Shown here: piece by piece, positions 42,505 through 52,129 of the stretch | How positions within the stretch are numbered: the first letter of the stretch is position 1 | Layout: every line of letters starts with the position of its first letter | Source of the DNA: an uncultured Pelagibacteraceae bacterium | GTDB taxonomy: Bacteria > Pseudomonadota > Alphaproteobacteria > Pelagibacterales > Pelagibacteraceae | DNA length: 64,000 bases | Assembly: GCA_902590465.1 (NCBI GenBank) | Contig: CACIWX010000001.1 | Location: forward strand, 1-64,000 | Direction: 5' to 3' | Program-made: the position numbers and the translations under genes | Notes under the pieces: generated by a model | Seen by the model: only the letters and a program-made list of their open reading frames with translations | What the model was told of the DNA's origin: nothing | Database searches by the model: none

Positions 42505-43692
42505 TTAGCCAAATACGCTGTCAAAAAATCTTGCAAGTAGGGACTTTTTAGATTGAGAAATAGGAATTGCCTCTTTTTTCCAACCAAAATGAACAAGTCT
42601 ATTTGCAGTATTAACTAAATTCTTACTAGAAAAACCGTCTAAACGTTTGATATCTATTCTATTATTTAGTGAAAAAATCATACTGAAGATATCTCCTAAG
42701 CATTCGTTTTCTAATTTTTCATTTATATCTAAAAAAATGACCCTAAACTTATTATTATAATATTTAAAATTGATGTTTTTAAAAATAATTAATTCTGAAA
42801 TTTCTTTTACTCTTGCAAATATAATTTCATAAATAAGTTTTTTTTTGATTTTTCTATAAATAATATCATCAAAAAATTCTTGTTCGATTAACTCTTCGTC
42901 TGAAATCTGATTGAAATTAATCTTACGTAAAATTTTTTCAACTGTTTCAATTTTAAGAGATGTAATTTTTGATATATCTTTATATATTATTTCACTCCCA
43001 AATCTAAAGTCTTGCTCATATTTAAGAGAATTATTCTCAAAGAGAAAAATTTGAGAATTTTTTTTGTTAATCTTTATTTGAATGAAAGTTTCTAAATTTT
43101 TGTTATTATTGCTCAAATAAACTCCTTTTACAAAGTTTTTAAATAAAATTTTTTTTATTTTTAAATTACAATTGTTAAAAATTTTTTCAAAATTTTTATA
43201 ATCGCTCGTTTTTATAAGTGAAAAAGATAGCTCGTGAGAATAAAAATCTCCAAATAATCCAATTGGTAGATTTTCTATTTTCTTATAATCTAAATTAAAT
43301 TTAGTATTAAATATATGTATTATAGATTTTTTATTCTCTATTTCACCTACGTATGATTTAAGAGTGTTTATAATATAGGTAATATTTTCTCTTGATATTT
43401 GAGATCCATTTAATTTTTTATATCCTGATAAATTAATAAATGTAGCTTCAAGATTATCTATAATTAATGTTAATTCTTTAAAAGTAAAATTTACCTTTTG
43501 CTCAATTATATAAATTTTTTCTTTGATCGAATTAAATAATTTTTCAAAATCATTTATCCTGTTATTTTCAAATCCTTCTATTTGACTTTTCAGTCTATAA
43601 ATGATTTCAAAATTTTCTTGATCATCATTTTTTCCAATAGTAAAAACAAAATTTGAATTACTTATTTCTAAATAAAGTGCAGGATTCTTCAT
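42505..43692 (-). CDS. ftsA: Very divergent FtsA (division protein, actin fold)
   Basis: The 395-residue product is identified by its place between ftsQ and lpxC, its length, scattered strand-and-helix similarity to FtsA, and a C-terminal amphipathic helix ('KKSLLARFFDSVFG') like the FtsA membrane-targeting sequence. The nucleotide-binding loops are degenerate: the N-terminal 'LDIGT'-type loop reads 'YLEISNSNF' and the second loop, normally 'DIGGGTT', reads 'QIKINKKNS' around residues 204-213. It may therefore anchor the Z ring without binding ATP normally. Other identities cannot be excluded from sequence alone. Confidence 0.7.
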   Translation of the reverse strand: MKNPALYLEISNSNFVFTIGKNDDQENFEIIYRLKSQIEGFENNRINDFEKLFNSIKEKIYIIEQKVNFTFKELTLIIDNLEATFINLSGYKKLNGSQISRENITYIINTLKSYVGEIENKKSIIHIFNTKFNLDYKKIENLPIGLFGDFYSHELSFSLIKTSDYKNFEKIFNNCNLKIKKILFKNFVKGVYLSNNNKNLETFIQIKINKKNSQIFLFENNSLKYEQDFRFGSEIIYKDISKITSLKIETVEKILRKINFNQISDEELIEQEFFDDIIYRKIKKKLIYEIIFARVKEISELIIFKNINFKYYNNKFRVIFLDINEKLENECLGDIFSMIFSLNNRIDIKRLDGFSSKNLVNTANRLVHFGWKKEAIPISQSKKSLLARFFDSVFG

Positions 43693-43694
43693 AA

Positions 43695-44351
43695 CTATTT
43701 CATTATTATTTGATTTTCTATCCTAAAATCAAACATTTTATACTTATTAAGATTTTGATTTCTAATTAAGTCTAAATAATTTTCTATACTTTTTAAATAA
43801 TTATTAGTGGGTAACTTTATTAATTTTTTATTAACGGTTTCTATATCCCATCTGTTCGACTCATAAAAAGTAAATTTTTTAATTTGATCAAGCGGAAAGT
43901 TTGTTTTTTTAAGATCAATATAAAAATCTTTGAATTTTTCTTTATTTCCTATCACTAAGGGTAAATTTTCATAATTTTTAATATACACAAATTCAATTAA
44001 ATCACTTTTTTCGCTCAGATAATATTTTTTTTTTTTATCAAATAAAATTGCAATAGGTTGTTTTTCAAAAATTATAATTTTTAAGGTATTTGGATATATT
44101 TTTTTTAGTTTAAAACTTTCAATAAAACTAATTTGCATAAGTGCTTTTTCAATTTCAATATTATTTAAAAAAAATAGATTTTTTCCGTAAATTGAAGCTA
44201 ATGATTTTTTAATTTCTTTTTCTTTAACAAAAAAATTATTTTCAATTTTAATTATCTTTAAGCTAAATTTATGAATAATATCTTTTTGCTGTGAGGTAAT
44301 TGTTGTCAATAAAATTAATAATACAAATGAAATAAATATTTTTTTTTTCAT
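43695..44351 (-). CDS. ftsQ: Cell division protein FtsQ
   Basis: A 218-residue bitopic protein with one N-terminal helix (about residues 4-18) and a POTRA domain ('IIKIENNFFVKEKEIKKSL' region), followed by 'KLKKIYPNTLKIIIFEKQPIAIL' which is the most typical FtsQ block (quoted in part: IYPNTLKI, EKQPIA). FtsQ links early and late divisome proteins. It overlaps ddl by four bases and precedes ftsA by two, the standard ddl-ftsQ-ftsA order. Confidence 0.85.
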   Translation of the reverse strand: MKKKIFISFVLLILLTTITSQQKDIIHKFSLKIIKIENNFFVKEKEIKKSLASIYGKNLFFLNNIEIEKALMQISFIESFKLKKIYPNTLKIIIFEKQPIAILFDKKKKYYLSEKSDLIEFVYIKNYENLPLVIGNKEKFKDFYIDLKKTNFPLDQIKKFTFYESNRWDIETVNKKLIKLPTNNYLKSIENYLDLIRNQNLNKYKMFDFRIENQIIMK

Positions 44352-45289
44352 CTATTAACACTTGCATCTAATAGAATTTTCTCAACTAAATTTTCAAAAT
44401 TTAAACCTTTGAATTTTGCTATTTCAGGCACTAAAGATAAACTTGTCATTCCTGGCTGTGTGTTAATTTCCAATAAATAAAAATTATTTTTATAAAATTT
44501 GAAGTCTGATCTTGTTACTCCTCTGCAGTGAAGTGCTTCATGTGTTTTTTTTGCAATTTTTAAAACTTCATTATATTTCTTTCGTGATAATTTAGCTGGC
44601 ATCACATGGAGTGTATTTGCCTTTTTTGTATATTTAGCTTTGTAATCGTAAAATAATCTTTTTGGAATAAGTTCAATTGCTCCGAGCGGCTTTCCATTAA
44701 TTACTGCGACTTGAACTTCTTGCCCAGCGATATATTCCTCTAATAATATTTCATCATATTGTTTTAAAAGATATTTAATTGATTTAAATAGATTTACTTT
44801 ATTTTTACAAATTTCTACTCCTAAACTAGAACCTTCATTATTAGGCTTTAAGACAATCGGTAAATTAATTTTTTTATTTCTAATAAATTTTTGTGCTAGT
44901 TTTTTTTTATAATTAACTTGATTTAACAGAATAAATTTAGGAGTTCTTATATTATTTTTGATAAATACTTTCTTTGAATATGCTTTATTCATAGCGTTGA
45001 AAGAACTTACTACCCCGGAGTGAGTGTAAGGAATTTTTAAATACTCAAAATAGCTTTGAGCGATACCATCTTCTCCATCTCTGCCATGAAGAGCATTAAA
45101 AATTACATCTACTTTTTTTTTATTAATAAAATTAAAATTTTGAAATTTAGGGTCGAATGACGAGACATTATAATTTTTTTTTTTAAGAGCCTTTATACAG
45201 GCCTTTCCACTTTCTAAGCTTACGGCTCTTTCTCCAGAGGTTCCCCCTAAAACTACTAAAACATTTTTAAATTTTTTTTTAATCACCAA
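44348..45289 (-). CDS. ddl: D-alanine-D-alanine ligase
   Basis: A 313-residue ATP-grasp ligase that makes the D-Ala-D-Ala dipeptide of peptidoglycan. Family blocks: 'VVLGGTSGERAVSLESGKA' at the N-terminus, 'ALHGRDGEDGIAQ', 'IVLKPNNEGSSLGV', and 'LLEINTQPGMTSLSLVPE' with metal-binding Glu and Asn near the end. It overlaps murB by 11 bases and ftsQ by four. Confidence 0.95.
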   Translation of the reverse strand: MVIKKKFKNVLVVLGGTSGERAVSLESGKACIKALKKKNYNVSSFDPKFQNFNFINKKKVDVIFNALHGRDGEDGIAQSYFEYLKIPYTHSGVVSSFNAMNKAYSKKVFIKNNIRTPKFILLNQVNYKKKLAQKFIRNKKINLPIVLKPNNEGSSLGVEICKNKVNLFKSIKYLLKQYDEILLEEYIAGQEVQVAVINGKPLGAIELIPKRLFYDYKAKYTKKANTLHVMPAKLSRKKYNEVLKIAKKTHEALHCRGVTRSDFKFYKNNFYLLEINTQPGMTSLSLVPEIAKFKGLNFENLVEKILLDASVNR

Positions 45290-46184
45290 TAATTTTTACC
45301 TCCAACTCTAAATTGACACCAGTTTTTTGCAGAACCTTTTTTTTTACTTTTTTAATTAAGTTTTCAATGTCAGAAGATTTAGCGTTACCATTATTAACAA
45401 AAAAATTACAATGTTTTTTCGAAATACTTGCATCTCCATCCCTAAGATTTTCGCAACCAGCCTCTTTGATTAGCATCCAGGCTTTTTGTGTTGCACTAAT
45501 GTTTTTAAATGTGCTACCGCACGTCTTAATTTGACTAGGTTGGGATAGTTTTTTTTTCTCAATTAAATCGTTTTGTTTTTTTTCAATTTCATTTCTTTTG
45601 CCAATAAGACCTTGAAGTTTGGCAGAGGTAATAATTAAATCACTTCTTAAATTAGTCCCTCTGTAAAAGAAGTTTATATCCTTCTTTGAAATTTCAATTT
45701 CAGTGAGATTATTTAAGTCAATTGCTTTAATTGATAATAAAACTTTTGAAATATCATTACTATAACACCCGCTATTCATAATGATGGCCCCGCCAATAGA
45801 CCCTGGAATGCATGATAAGAATTCGAAATTACTTAAATTATTATCTTTAGCAAAATTAGCTACTTTACGATCAAGTGTAGAGGCGCCTACTTCTAAAACG
45901 TTTTCTCCAACAAGTTTTGTGTAAGAAAAACCTTTTCCTAGTTTAATTACAACGCCTCTAACTCCATTATCTCTAAAAAGAGTATTAGAACCTGCACCTA
46001 AAATCGTTATTTTTAATTTTTTTTTTTTAATTTCGTTTAGAAACTCGAGTAATTGATTTTTATCATTAGCTTTATAAAAATACTCCGCCTTTCCCCCAAG
46101 ATTAAACCAACTATAATTTGAAAGATCAACGTTTTCACTTAAATCTTCTTTAAATTTTTTTAAAAAATTGATACTTAAGTTCAT
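45279..46184 (-). CDS. murB: UDP-N-acetylenolpyruvoylglucosamine reductase
   Basis: A 301-residue FAD enzyme that forms UDP-MurNAc. FAD-binding blocks include 'NYSWFNLGGKAEYF', 'LGAGSNTLFRDNGVRG' and 'SCIPGSIGGAIIMNSGCYS'; the proton-donating Ser appears in 'CGSTFKN', which suggests the type II form. The C-terminal 'HCNFFVNNGNAKSSDIENLI' is typical. Overlaps murC and ddl by a few bases. Confidence 0.94.
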   Translation of the reverse strand: MNLSINFLKKFKEDLSENVDLSNYSWFNLGGKAEYFYKANDKNQLLEFLNEIKKKKLKITILGAGSNTLFRDNGVRGVVIKLGKGFSYTKLVGENVLEVGASTLDRKVANFAKDNNLSNFEFLSCIPGSIGGAIIMNSGCYSNDISKVLLSIKAIDLNNLTEIEISKKDINFFYRGTNLRSDLIITSAKLQGLIGKRNEIEKKQNDLIEKKKLSQPSQIKTCGSTFKNISATQKAWMLIKEAGCENLRDGDASISKKHCNFFVNNGNAKSSDIENLIKKVKKKVLQKTGVNLELEVKIIGD

Positions 46185-47578
46185 AGTGAAAATTTAAGAC
46201 CTCTAATCCATTTTGAGATTGATCCTGCTCCCATGCCAATAATTAATTCATCTTTTATTAAATTTTTTTTTAAGTATTTCACTAATTCTGTTTCATTATT
46301 AATTATGATTACTTGAGTTTTTGAATTTTTAGCAATTAGTTCAGCAAATTTTATATGATTATATTTTAGATTTTTCTTTTCTCCAGCTGGATATAAAGGA
46401 CACATGATCACTAAATCAGATTTTTCAAAACATTTTGAAAACTCTTTTTTTAATGTCATTACTCTAGAGTATCTATGAGGTTCAAAAATACTAATAATCC
46501 TTCTTTTAGAATTCACATTATGAACTCCCTCCAAAATAGAACCTATTTCTGTAGGGTGATGAGCATAATCATCATAAAAATCATTTCCATTTTTTGTAAA
46601 AATTTTGGTCATTCGTCTCTGAACTCCAGAAAAATTTTTCAGGGATTTTTTTGCGATATTTAAATTTGCTCCCAAATTATGACACAACACAAAAGCAGCG
46701 GCTGCATTTAAAGCGTTATGTTTACCCAGTAATTTTACATTAATATTTTTTATATTTTTGCTTCTATTATCTTTACCTTTAAAACTTAAATCAAAGGATG
46801 TGCTATTAAAATTATATTTTATTTTTTTAACCTGATATTTAGCATTTTTATTTTCACCGTACGTTAATATATTTTTATTTTTAATTTTAGTTATGATTTT
46901 TCTAATATTATTATTATCCATACAAATTATAGATTTTCCTGTGGGTGGTGTCTTGTTTATGAAATTTATGAACGATTTTTCCAAATTTTTATAATTTTTA
47001 TAAAAATCTAAATGTTCATGATCTATGTTTGTCACAATTGAATAGTTTATAGGTAGTTTTAAAAAACTTCCGTCTGACTCATCTGCTTCCAGTATAGCCC
47101 AATCACCTTTACCGAGCTTAGCATTACTATTAATAGAATTAATTACACCTCCATTAATTATAGTAGGATCTAGTTTTTGATCCGATAAAATTTTGGAAAC
47201 TAAAGAAGTAGTTGTTGTTTTTCCATGAGAACCTGTAATTATAATATTTTTTTTTAAAGATACAACATCAGCTAAAACTTCTGCTCTAGAATAAATTGGA
47301 ATTTTTTTATTTTTGGCATACTTCAATTCAATATTATTATTTTTAACAGCTGTTGATTTTACTAGGATAGTTGCTCTTTTAATATTATTAGAAGAATGCC
47401 CAATAAATATTTTTATTCCCGATCTTGCACAACTGACTGTATTTTTATTTTTAATTTGATCACTGCCTTGAACTCTAAAACCCATATTATTCATTATTTG
47501 AGCAAGCCCGCTCATTCCTATGCCGCCAATCCCAACAAAATGAATTATATCTTTGCTTCCTAAATTAATTTTTATCAT
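46181..47578 (-). CDS. murC: UDP-N-acetylmuramate-L-alanine ligase
   Basis: A 465-residue ligase that adds L-Ala, the first residue of the peptide stem. The N-terminal Rossmann motif is 'FVGIGGIGMSGLAQIM', the ATP loop 'ITGSHGKTTTTSL' near residue 112, and 'NIDHEHLDFY' and 'YDDYAHHPTEIGSIL' are Mur-ligase catalytic blocks. The order murG-murC-murB-ddl is that of a normal dcw cluster. Confidence 0.95.
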   Translation of the reverse strand: MIKINLGSKDIIHFVGIGGIGMSGLAQIMNNMGFRVQGSDQIKNKNTVSCARSGIKIFIGHSSNNIKRATILVKSTAVKNNNIELKYAKNKKIPIYSRAEVLADVVSLKKNIIITGSHGKTTTTSLVSKILSDQKLDPTIINGGVINSINSNAKLGKGDWAILEADESDGSFLKLPINYSIVTNIDHEHLDFYKNYKNLEKSFINFINKTPPTGKSIICMDNNNIRKIITKIKNKNILTYGENKNAKYQVKKIKYNFNSTSFDLSFKGKDNRSKNIKNINVKLLGKHNALNAAAAFVLCHNLGANLNIAKKSLKNFSGVQRRMTKIFTKNGNDFYDDYAHHPTEIGSILEGVHNVNSKRRIISIFEPHRYSRVMTLKKEFSKCFEKSDLVIMCPLYPAGEKKNLKYNHIKFAELIAKNSKTQVIIINNETELVKYLKKNLIKDELIIGMGAGSISKWIRGLKFSL

Positions 47579-48659
47579 TCACTATTTTTTCAATTTGATT
47601 AATTAAGTTTTTAAAAATTTCTTTGTCAGAATATTGTCTTTGACTAGATAAAATTTTTTCTACAAGTGATTGGTCCTTAAAAATATTATCAATTAGATCA
47701 TATAATTTACAATTTATATCTTTTTCTTCCAATAAATACCCATAGCCTTTTTTCTGATAAAATTCAGCGTTTTTGTATTGATGATTATCTGCTGATGTTG
47801 GTAATGGTATCGAAATAAATGGAACATTCACATTAACTAATTCACCCAAAACAGAAGCTCCTGAACGTGTAATGACTAGATTTACTTTGGAATAATAATC
47901 AACAATTTTTTCTGTAAAATTAAATATTTTATGATCTATTTTAGCTTTTTGATAAAATTGTGATAATTGCTCATTTTGATTTTTTTGACACTGTTGGAAA
48001 ACTTTTATTGGTATATTGGAATTTTTAAATTTAACAAAAATTTTTGGTAATTTTTCAGCAAAAACTTTAGCTGCTTGACTTCCTCCTAATACCAATATTT
48101 TAATACCATTTATCATATTAACTTTGCGACTTGAAAAATTTGCATTTATTATTTCCTCTCTCACGATATTTCCAATTTCAAAAACTTTATTATCATATTT
48201 ATTTGAAATACCTGTTAACTCTTTATGTGAAACAAATATTTTTTCTGCAAAAGGTAGTAAATATTTATTTGCCTTCCCAACAATTAAATTGCTTTCATAA
48301 ATAATAAATTTAATTTTCAGTATTGTAGCGGCTATGCAAATCGGAAAAGATGAGTATCCTCCCATACCAAAAATAAGTGTAGGTCGATTAAAAATAAGAA
48401 ATAAAGTAGATTTAACTATTGCATAAAAAACTATAAGAGTAGAACTAAATAATTTTAATATATTTTCTTTTAATAAGGGAGATGAGGGTATTACTGTTAA
48501 ATTTAATTCTTTGTAATTTTTAAGATATTTTAAACCTCTTTTGTCAGTTGTCACTTTCACATTATAATTCTTGTTAATTAAAAACTTAGCTAAACTGTAT
48601 GCGGGAAAAATATGACCTCCCGTTCCTCCAGCTGTAATTAATATTTTTTTTTTAATCAT
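47565..48659 (-). CDS. murG: Lipid II-forming GlcNAc transferase MurG
   Basis: A 364-residue GT28 enzyme that adds GlcNAc to lipid I at the inner membrane face. The glycine-rich loop 'ITAGGTGGHIFPAYSLA' opens the protein, 'GMGGYSSFPICIAA' is the second conserved loop, and 'LVLGGSQAAKVF' and 'ITRSGASVLGEL' form the UDP-GlcNAc site. It overlaps both neighbours by 8 and 14 bases. Confidence 0.95.
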   Translation of the reverse strand: MIKKKILITAGGTGGHIFPAYSLAKFLINKNYNVKVTTDKRGLKYLKNYKELNLTVIPSSPLLKENILKLFSSTLIVFYAIVKSTLFLIFNRPTLIFGMGGYSSFPICIAATILKIKFIIYESNLIVGKANKYLLPFAEKIFVSHKELTGISNKYDNKVFEIGNIVREEIINANFSSRKVNMINGIKILVLGGSQAAKVFAEKLPKIFVKFKNSNIPIKVFQQCQKNQNEQLSQFYQKAKIDHKIFNFTEKIVDYYSKVNLVITRSGASVLGELVNVNVPFISIPLPTSADNHQYKNAEFYQKKGYGYLLEEKDINCKLYDLIDNIFKDQSLVEKILSSQRQYSDKEIFKNLINQIEKIVNDKN

Positions 48660-49779
48660 ATAAATAAACTTTATTTTTTGTATAATTTAAAACTAATCCA
48701 GCTAAAATTGCACTGCCAATTAGAGACGAACCTCCATAGCTTAGGAAGGGCAAAGTCATTCCAGTGGTTGGTAATAAATTAGTATTAACACCAGCGTGAA
48801 TGAATGTTTGAAATATTAATAAGGTTACTAATCCGATTAAGGATATTTTTAAAAATAGATTATCTTGATTAAAACAATTTTTGATAATTCTAAATGAAAT
48901 ATACAAAAAAATTGTTAAAATCATGATTGAGACTAATGATCCAAACTCTTCAGATATAACAGCGATAACGTAATCTGTGTGAGCCTCGGGAACACTTTCC
49001 TTCAAAATACCTTCTCCCATTCCCTGACCGGTAAGTCCTCCTAGTTTTATAGCATCTAAAGCAGAAGATGATTGAAATTTATCACCCTGACTCGGATCAA
49101 AAAATGTTATTAAACGATTAATAATATAACCAAATTTTTCTGGTAAAAAAAATAACAATGAACTAATTGATATCAAAAAAACCAAAAAGAAAAAAAATAA
49201 TTGTACTATGCTAACTCCGGAGACAAAAACAGTTGCAATCCAGCTTCCTATTAATAATATTGATTGGCCTAAATCCGGTTGATCAATCAATAAAATAATA
49301 ATTGAAGCCAAAATTATGAAGCTAAGAAAATATTTTATCTGTGTATTATGAAACTTTTCGGAAGTTAAAATTTTTACTGTAATTAATATAAAAAAAGGTT
49401 TTAATATTTCAATAGGTTGTAATTTGAAAAAATACAGATTTAACCACCTTTTTGCACCCTTAACTTCTTCTCCAATTATTGGAACTAATGCCAATAAAAT
49501 AAAAGAAAAAATAAATAAAGGTAATACAAGTTTTATCAATAGATCAGTCTTTACAAGAGAGATTATTAGCATTATCGCTAAAGCTAAAAATGTATAAATG
49601 AGATGTTTTGTAAAAAAAAAATAATAATCCTTATTTAATCTTTCTCCAGCAAGAGAAGATGTTGAGGAAAATGAGAAGAATAAACCTAAAAAAAATAGTA
49701 TTAAAAAACAAAATAAAATTTTTTTATCAATACTCCTCCAATAATTTATAAATAAAAATCTAAATGTATCTTCTTGCAT
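48652..49779 (-). CDS. ftsW: Septal peptidoglycan glycosyltransferase FtsW
   Basis: A SEDS-family protein of 375 residues from the ATG at 49779 (MQEDTFRFL), with about ten membrane helices. Typical blocks are 'GAKRWLNLYFFKLQPIEILKP', 'DQPDLGQSILLIGSW', 'EAHTDYVIAVISEEFG' and 'LLPTTGMTLPFLSYGGSSLIG' (quoted by key residues). A longer frame from a TTG at 49821 would overlap murD by 62 bases; the ATG start overlaps by 20. It pairs with FtsI for septal wall synthesis, as RodA does with PBP2. Confidence 0.92.
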   Translation of the reverse strand: MQEDTFRFLFINYWRSIDKKILFCFLILFFLGLFFSFSSTSSLAGERLNKDYYFFFTKHLIYTFLALAIMLIISLVKTDLLIKLVLPLFIFSFILLALVPIIGEEVKGAKRWLNLYFFKLQPIEILKPFFILITVKILTSEKFHNTQIKYFLSFIILASIIILLIDQPDLGQSILLIGSWIATVFVSGVSIVQLFFFFLVFLISISSLLFFLPEKFGYIINRLITFFDPSQGDKFQSSSALDAIKLGGLTGQGMGEGILKESVPEAHTDYVIAVISEEFGSLVSIMILTIFLYISFRIIKNCFNQDNLFLKISLIGLVTLLIFQTFIHAGVNTNLLPTTGMTLPFLSYGGSSLIGSAILAGLVLNYTKNKVYLYD

Positions 49780-51037
49780 ATATTTTACATAATTTTTTAA
49801 ATTCCTCACCTCTTTCTTCAAAATTTAAATATTGATCAAATGAAGCTGCAGCAGGACTTAATAATATAAACTTCTTACTTTCTGTTTGCTTTTTTATATC
49901 TTTAAAAATTTGTACAAGAGAATTTTTTAAATTTTTAGTAATTGAAAAAATAACTTTACCTTTCACTTGATTCTTGAAAAAATTAATATTATTACCTATT
50001 AAATAACATTTAGTAATGTTTTTTTTGTACTTTGATAATTTAAATTTATCTCCTTTTTTTTGAAGCCCTCCTAGTATCCAGTAAATATTTTTAAGACTTG
50101 ATAAAGCAGATTGTGAAGCTTTAAAAGAAGTAGCTTTAGAGTCGTTTATAAATGTAACATTTTTACTTTTTAAAAAAATTTCAAATCTGTGAGGCAGACC
50201 TTTAAATGATTTCATTGCATCTATAAAAAAATTTTCTTTTATTCTTAACAGTTTTGAAAAAGTAAAAATAAAACTCATATTTTGATCATTTATATTAGAA
50301 TTTAAGTAATCATTTTTAATTTTAAATTTTATTTTTTTGTATTTTTTTTCCTCAGGGATTATTAACTTGCTTAAAAAATTTTTATTTATAAAAATTTTTT
50401 TAAATTGTTTATTTACAATTGCAAATTGATTTTTATTTTGGAGATTAAATATTCTTAATTTTGAATTTAAATAATTTTTAAAATTTCCATGCCAATCCAA
50501 ATGATCATTAGTTAAGTTTAAAAAAAAAGAGAAATCAGGACAAATAAATTTTGAGTGTGAAAGTTGGAATGAGGAAGCTTCAATAATTATAAAATCTTTT
50601 TTTGAATTACCTAAATTAAGAATAGGATTTCCTATATTGCCTCTTAAGGAACACTTAAATTTATTTTTTTTGAGAAGATGTTCAAGTAATTTGCACGTTG
50701 TTGACTTACCATTTGTTCCAGTTACTACAATAGTTTTTGCTTGAATATTTGATAAATAAAATAAGTCTATATCAGTAATTATTTTTTTTTTGAATTTTTT
50801 AAGACTTTTATTTTTAAATAAACTTATACCTGGTGCTAGAACAATATAATCAACATTGTTAAGAGTTTTTTTTAAGTTCTTTGACCTGTACTTCTTAAGA
50901 AGATTTTTATTTTTATCGTCCCAAACTTCGAAGTTTTTTATTTTATTTTTTAAAAAAAATGAAACAACAGAACGTCCAGATAAACCAAGACCGTAAACAA
51001 GGAACGAGAGTTCATTGAATTTTGGTTTTTTGAACAT
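49760..51037 (-). CDS. murD: UDP-MurNAc-L-Ala-D-Glu ligase
   Basis: A 425-residue ligase that adds D-glutamate. N-terminal 'LVYGLGLSGRSVVSFFLKN' binds the UDP moiety, the ATP loop is 'VVTGTNGKSTTCKLLEH' near residue 107, and 'NLTNDHLDWHG' and 'NDSKATS' are the Mur-ligase active-site motifs. Very Lys-, Asn- and Ile-rich, as expected from the base composition. Confidence 0.94.
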   Translation of the reverse strand: MFKKPKFNELSFLVYGLGLSGRSVVSFFLKNKIKNFEVWDDKNKNLLKKYRSKNLKKTLNNVDYIVLAPGISLFKNKSLKKFKKKIITDIDLFYLSNIQAKTIVVTGTNGKSTTCKLLEHLLKKNKFKCSLRGNIGNPILNLGNSKKDFIIIEASSFQLSHSKFICPDFSFFLNLTNDHLDWHGNFKNYLNSKLRIFNLQNKNQFAIVNKQFKKIFINKNFLSKLIIPEEKKYKKIKFKIKNDYLNSNINDQNMSFIFTFSKLLRIKENFFIDAMKSFKGLPHRFEIFLKSKNVTFINDSKATSFKASQSALSSLKNIYWILGGLQKKGDKFKLSKYKKNITKCYLIGNNINFFKNQVKGKVIFSITKNLKNSLVQIFKDIKKQTESKKFILLSPAAASFDQYLNFEERGEEFKKLCKIYARRYI

Positions 51038-51043
51038 ACCACC

Positions 51044-52129
51044 TTACCTTAATTTCAAAGTTGCTAGTCCAATTAATGCTAGAATTATAGCTATTATCCA
51101 AAATCTAATTACAATTGTTGACTCTGCCCACCCTTTTTTTTCGAAGTGATGATGAATGGGTGCCATTTTAAAAATTCTTTTACCAGTAAGTTTAAATGAA
51201 ACAACTTGTATAATTACTGATACAGTTTCTAAAACAAACAAACCTCCAACGATTGCCAAAACAATTTCATGTTTTACAATAATTGCTATTGCTGCTAATG
51301 AACCACCTAGAGAAAGTGACCCTGTATCTCCCATAAAAATTTTTGCTGGGGGAGCGTTATACCATAAAAAGCCTAGACAAGAACCTACTATTGAACCGCA
51401 AAAAATAGATAACTCTCCTACGTCAGGTATGTATTGAATTTGTAAATATTCAGAAAAAATTGTATTCCCAACCACGTAAGAAATTAAAGTAAAAGAAATA
51501 GCTACTAACATTACTGGTACAGTAGCTAAACCATCTAAACCGTCGGTTAAATTAACTGCATTTGACGATCCAATAATTACAAACAATCCAAATGGAATAA
51601 AAAATAGACCCATGTACCATATTAAATTTTTGAAAAAAGGAAAATAAAGATTGTACAAATATCCATGTCCAGAATATTTTATTAATATTAATAATGTAAT
51701 TAGAGCTATTATAATTTGACCAAGAAATTTATACTTTGATTTAAGTCCTCTAGAATTTTTTAATTTTATTTTTAATATATCGTCTAATAATCCTAGAGCT
51801 CCTAATGACAAAGAAACAAAAATTAAAGTCCAAACATAAATATTCTTTAAATCTGCCCACAAAAGAGTACTTGAAATAATTCCGATTATAATGATTACTC
51901 CACCCATTGTAGGTGTTCCGGATTTTTTTATTATATGATCTATAGGTCCATCTTGCCTTATTGGCCCCGTTATCATTTTTTCAGAAAATAACTTTATTAA
52001 AGGACCGCCAACAATAAATACTACCACTAAAGAAGTAACTACGGATAAACCAGTTCTAAATGTAAGATATTTGAAAACATTTAAAAATGAGTACTGATCA
52101 ATTAATGAAGTTAATAAATTAAATAACAC
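51044..52129 (-). CDS. mraY: Phospho-MurNAc-pentapeptide transferase
   Basis: A 361-residue membrane enzyme with about ten helices that transfers the sugar-peptide onto undecaprenyl phosphate, giving lipid I. Catalytic blocks: 'GTPTMGGVIII', 'LDDILKI' with the metal-binding Asp pair, 'NAVNLTDGLDGLA', 'FMGDTGSLSLGG' and 'APIHHHFEKKGW'. One base separates it from murEF upstream. Confidence 0.96.
   Translation of the reverse strand: MLFNLLTSLIDQYSFLNVFKYLTFRTGLSVVTSLVVVFIVGGPLIKLFSEKMITGPIRQDGPIDHIIKKSGTPTMGGVIIIIGIISSTLLWADLKNIYVWTLIFVSLSLGALGLLDDILKIKLKNSRGLKSKYKFLGQIIIALITLLILIKYSGHGYLYNLYFPFFKNLIWYMGLFFIPFGLFVIIGSSNAVNLTDGLDGLATVPVMLVAISFTLISYVVGNTIFSEYLQIQYIPDVGELSIFCGSIVGSCLGFLWYNAPPAKIFMGDTGSLSLGGSLAAIAIIVKHEIVLAIVGGLFVLETVSVIIQVVSFKLTGKRIFKMAPIHHHFEKKGWAESTIVIRFWIIAIILALIGLATLKLR

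Noticed and set aside
49780-49821. TTG start 14 codons upstream for ftsW
   Set aside because: It would lengthen the murD overlap to 62 bases and adds residues not typical of FtsW; an in-frame ATG exists at 49779. The SD-like GAGGTGAGG nearby leaves slight doubt.
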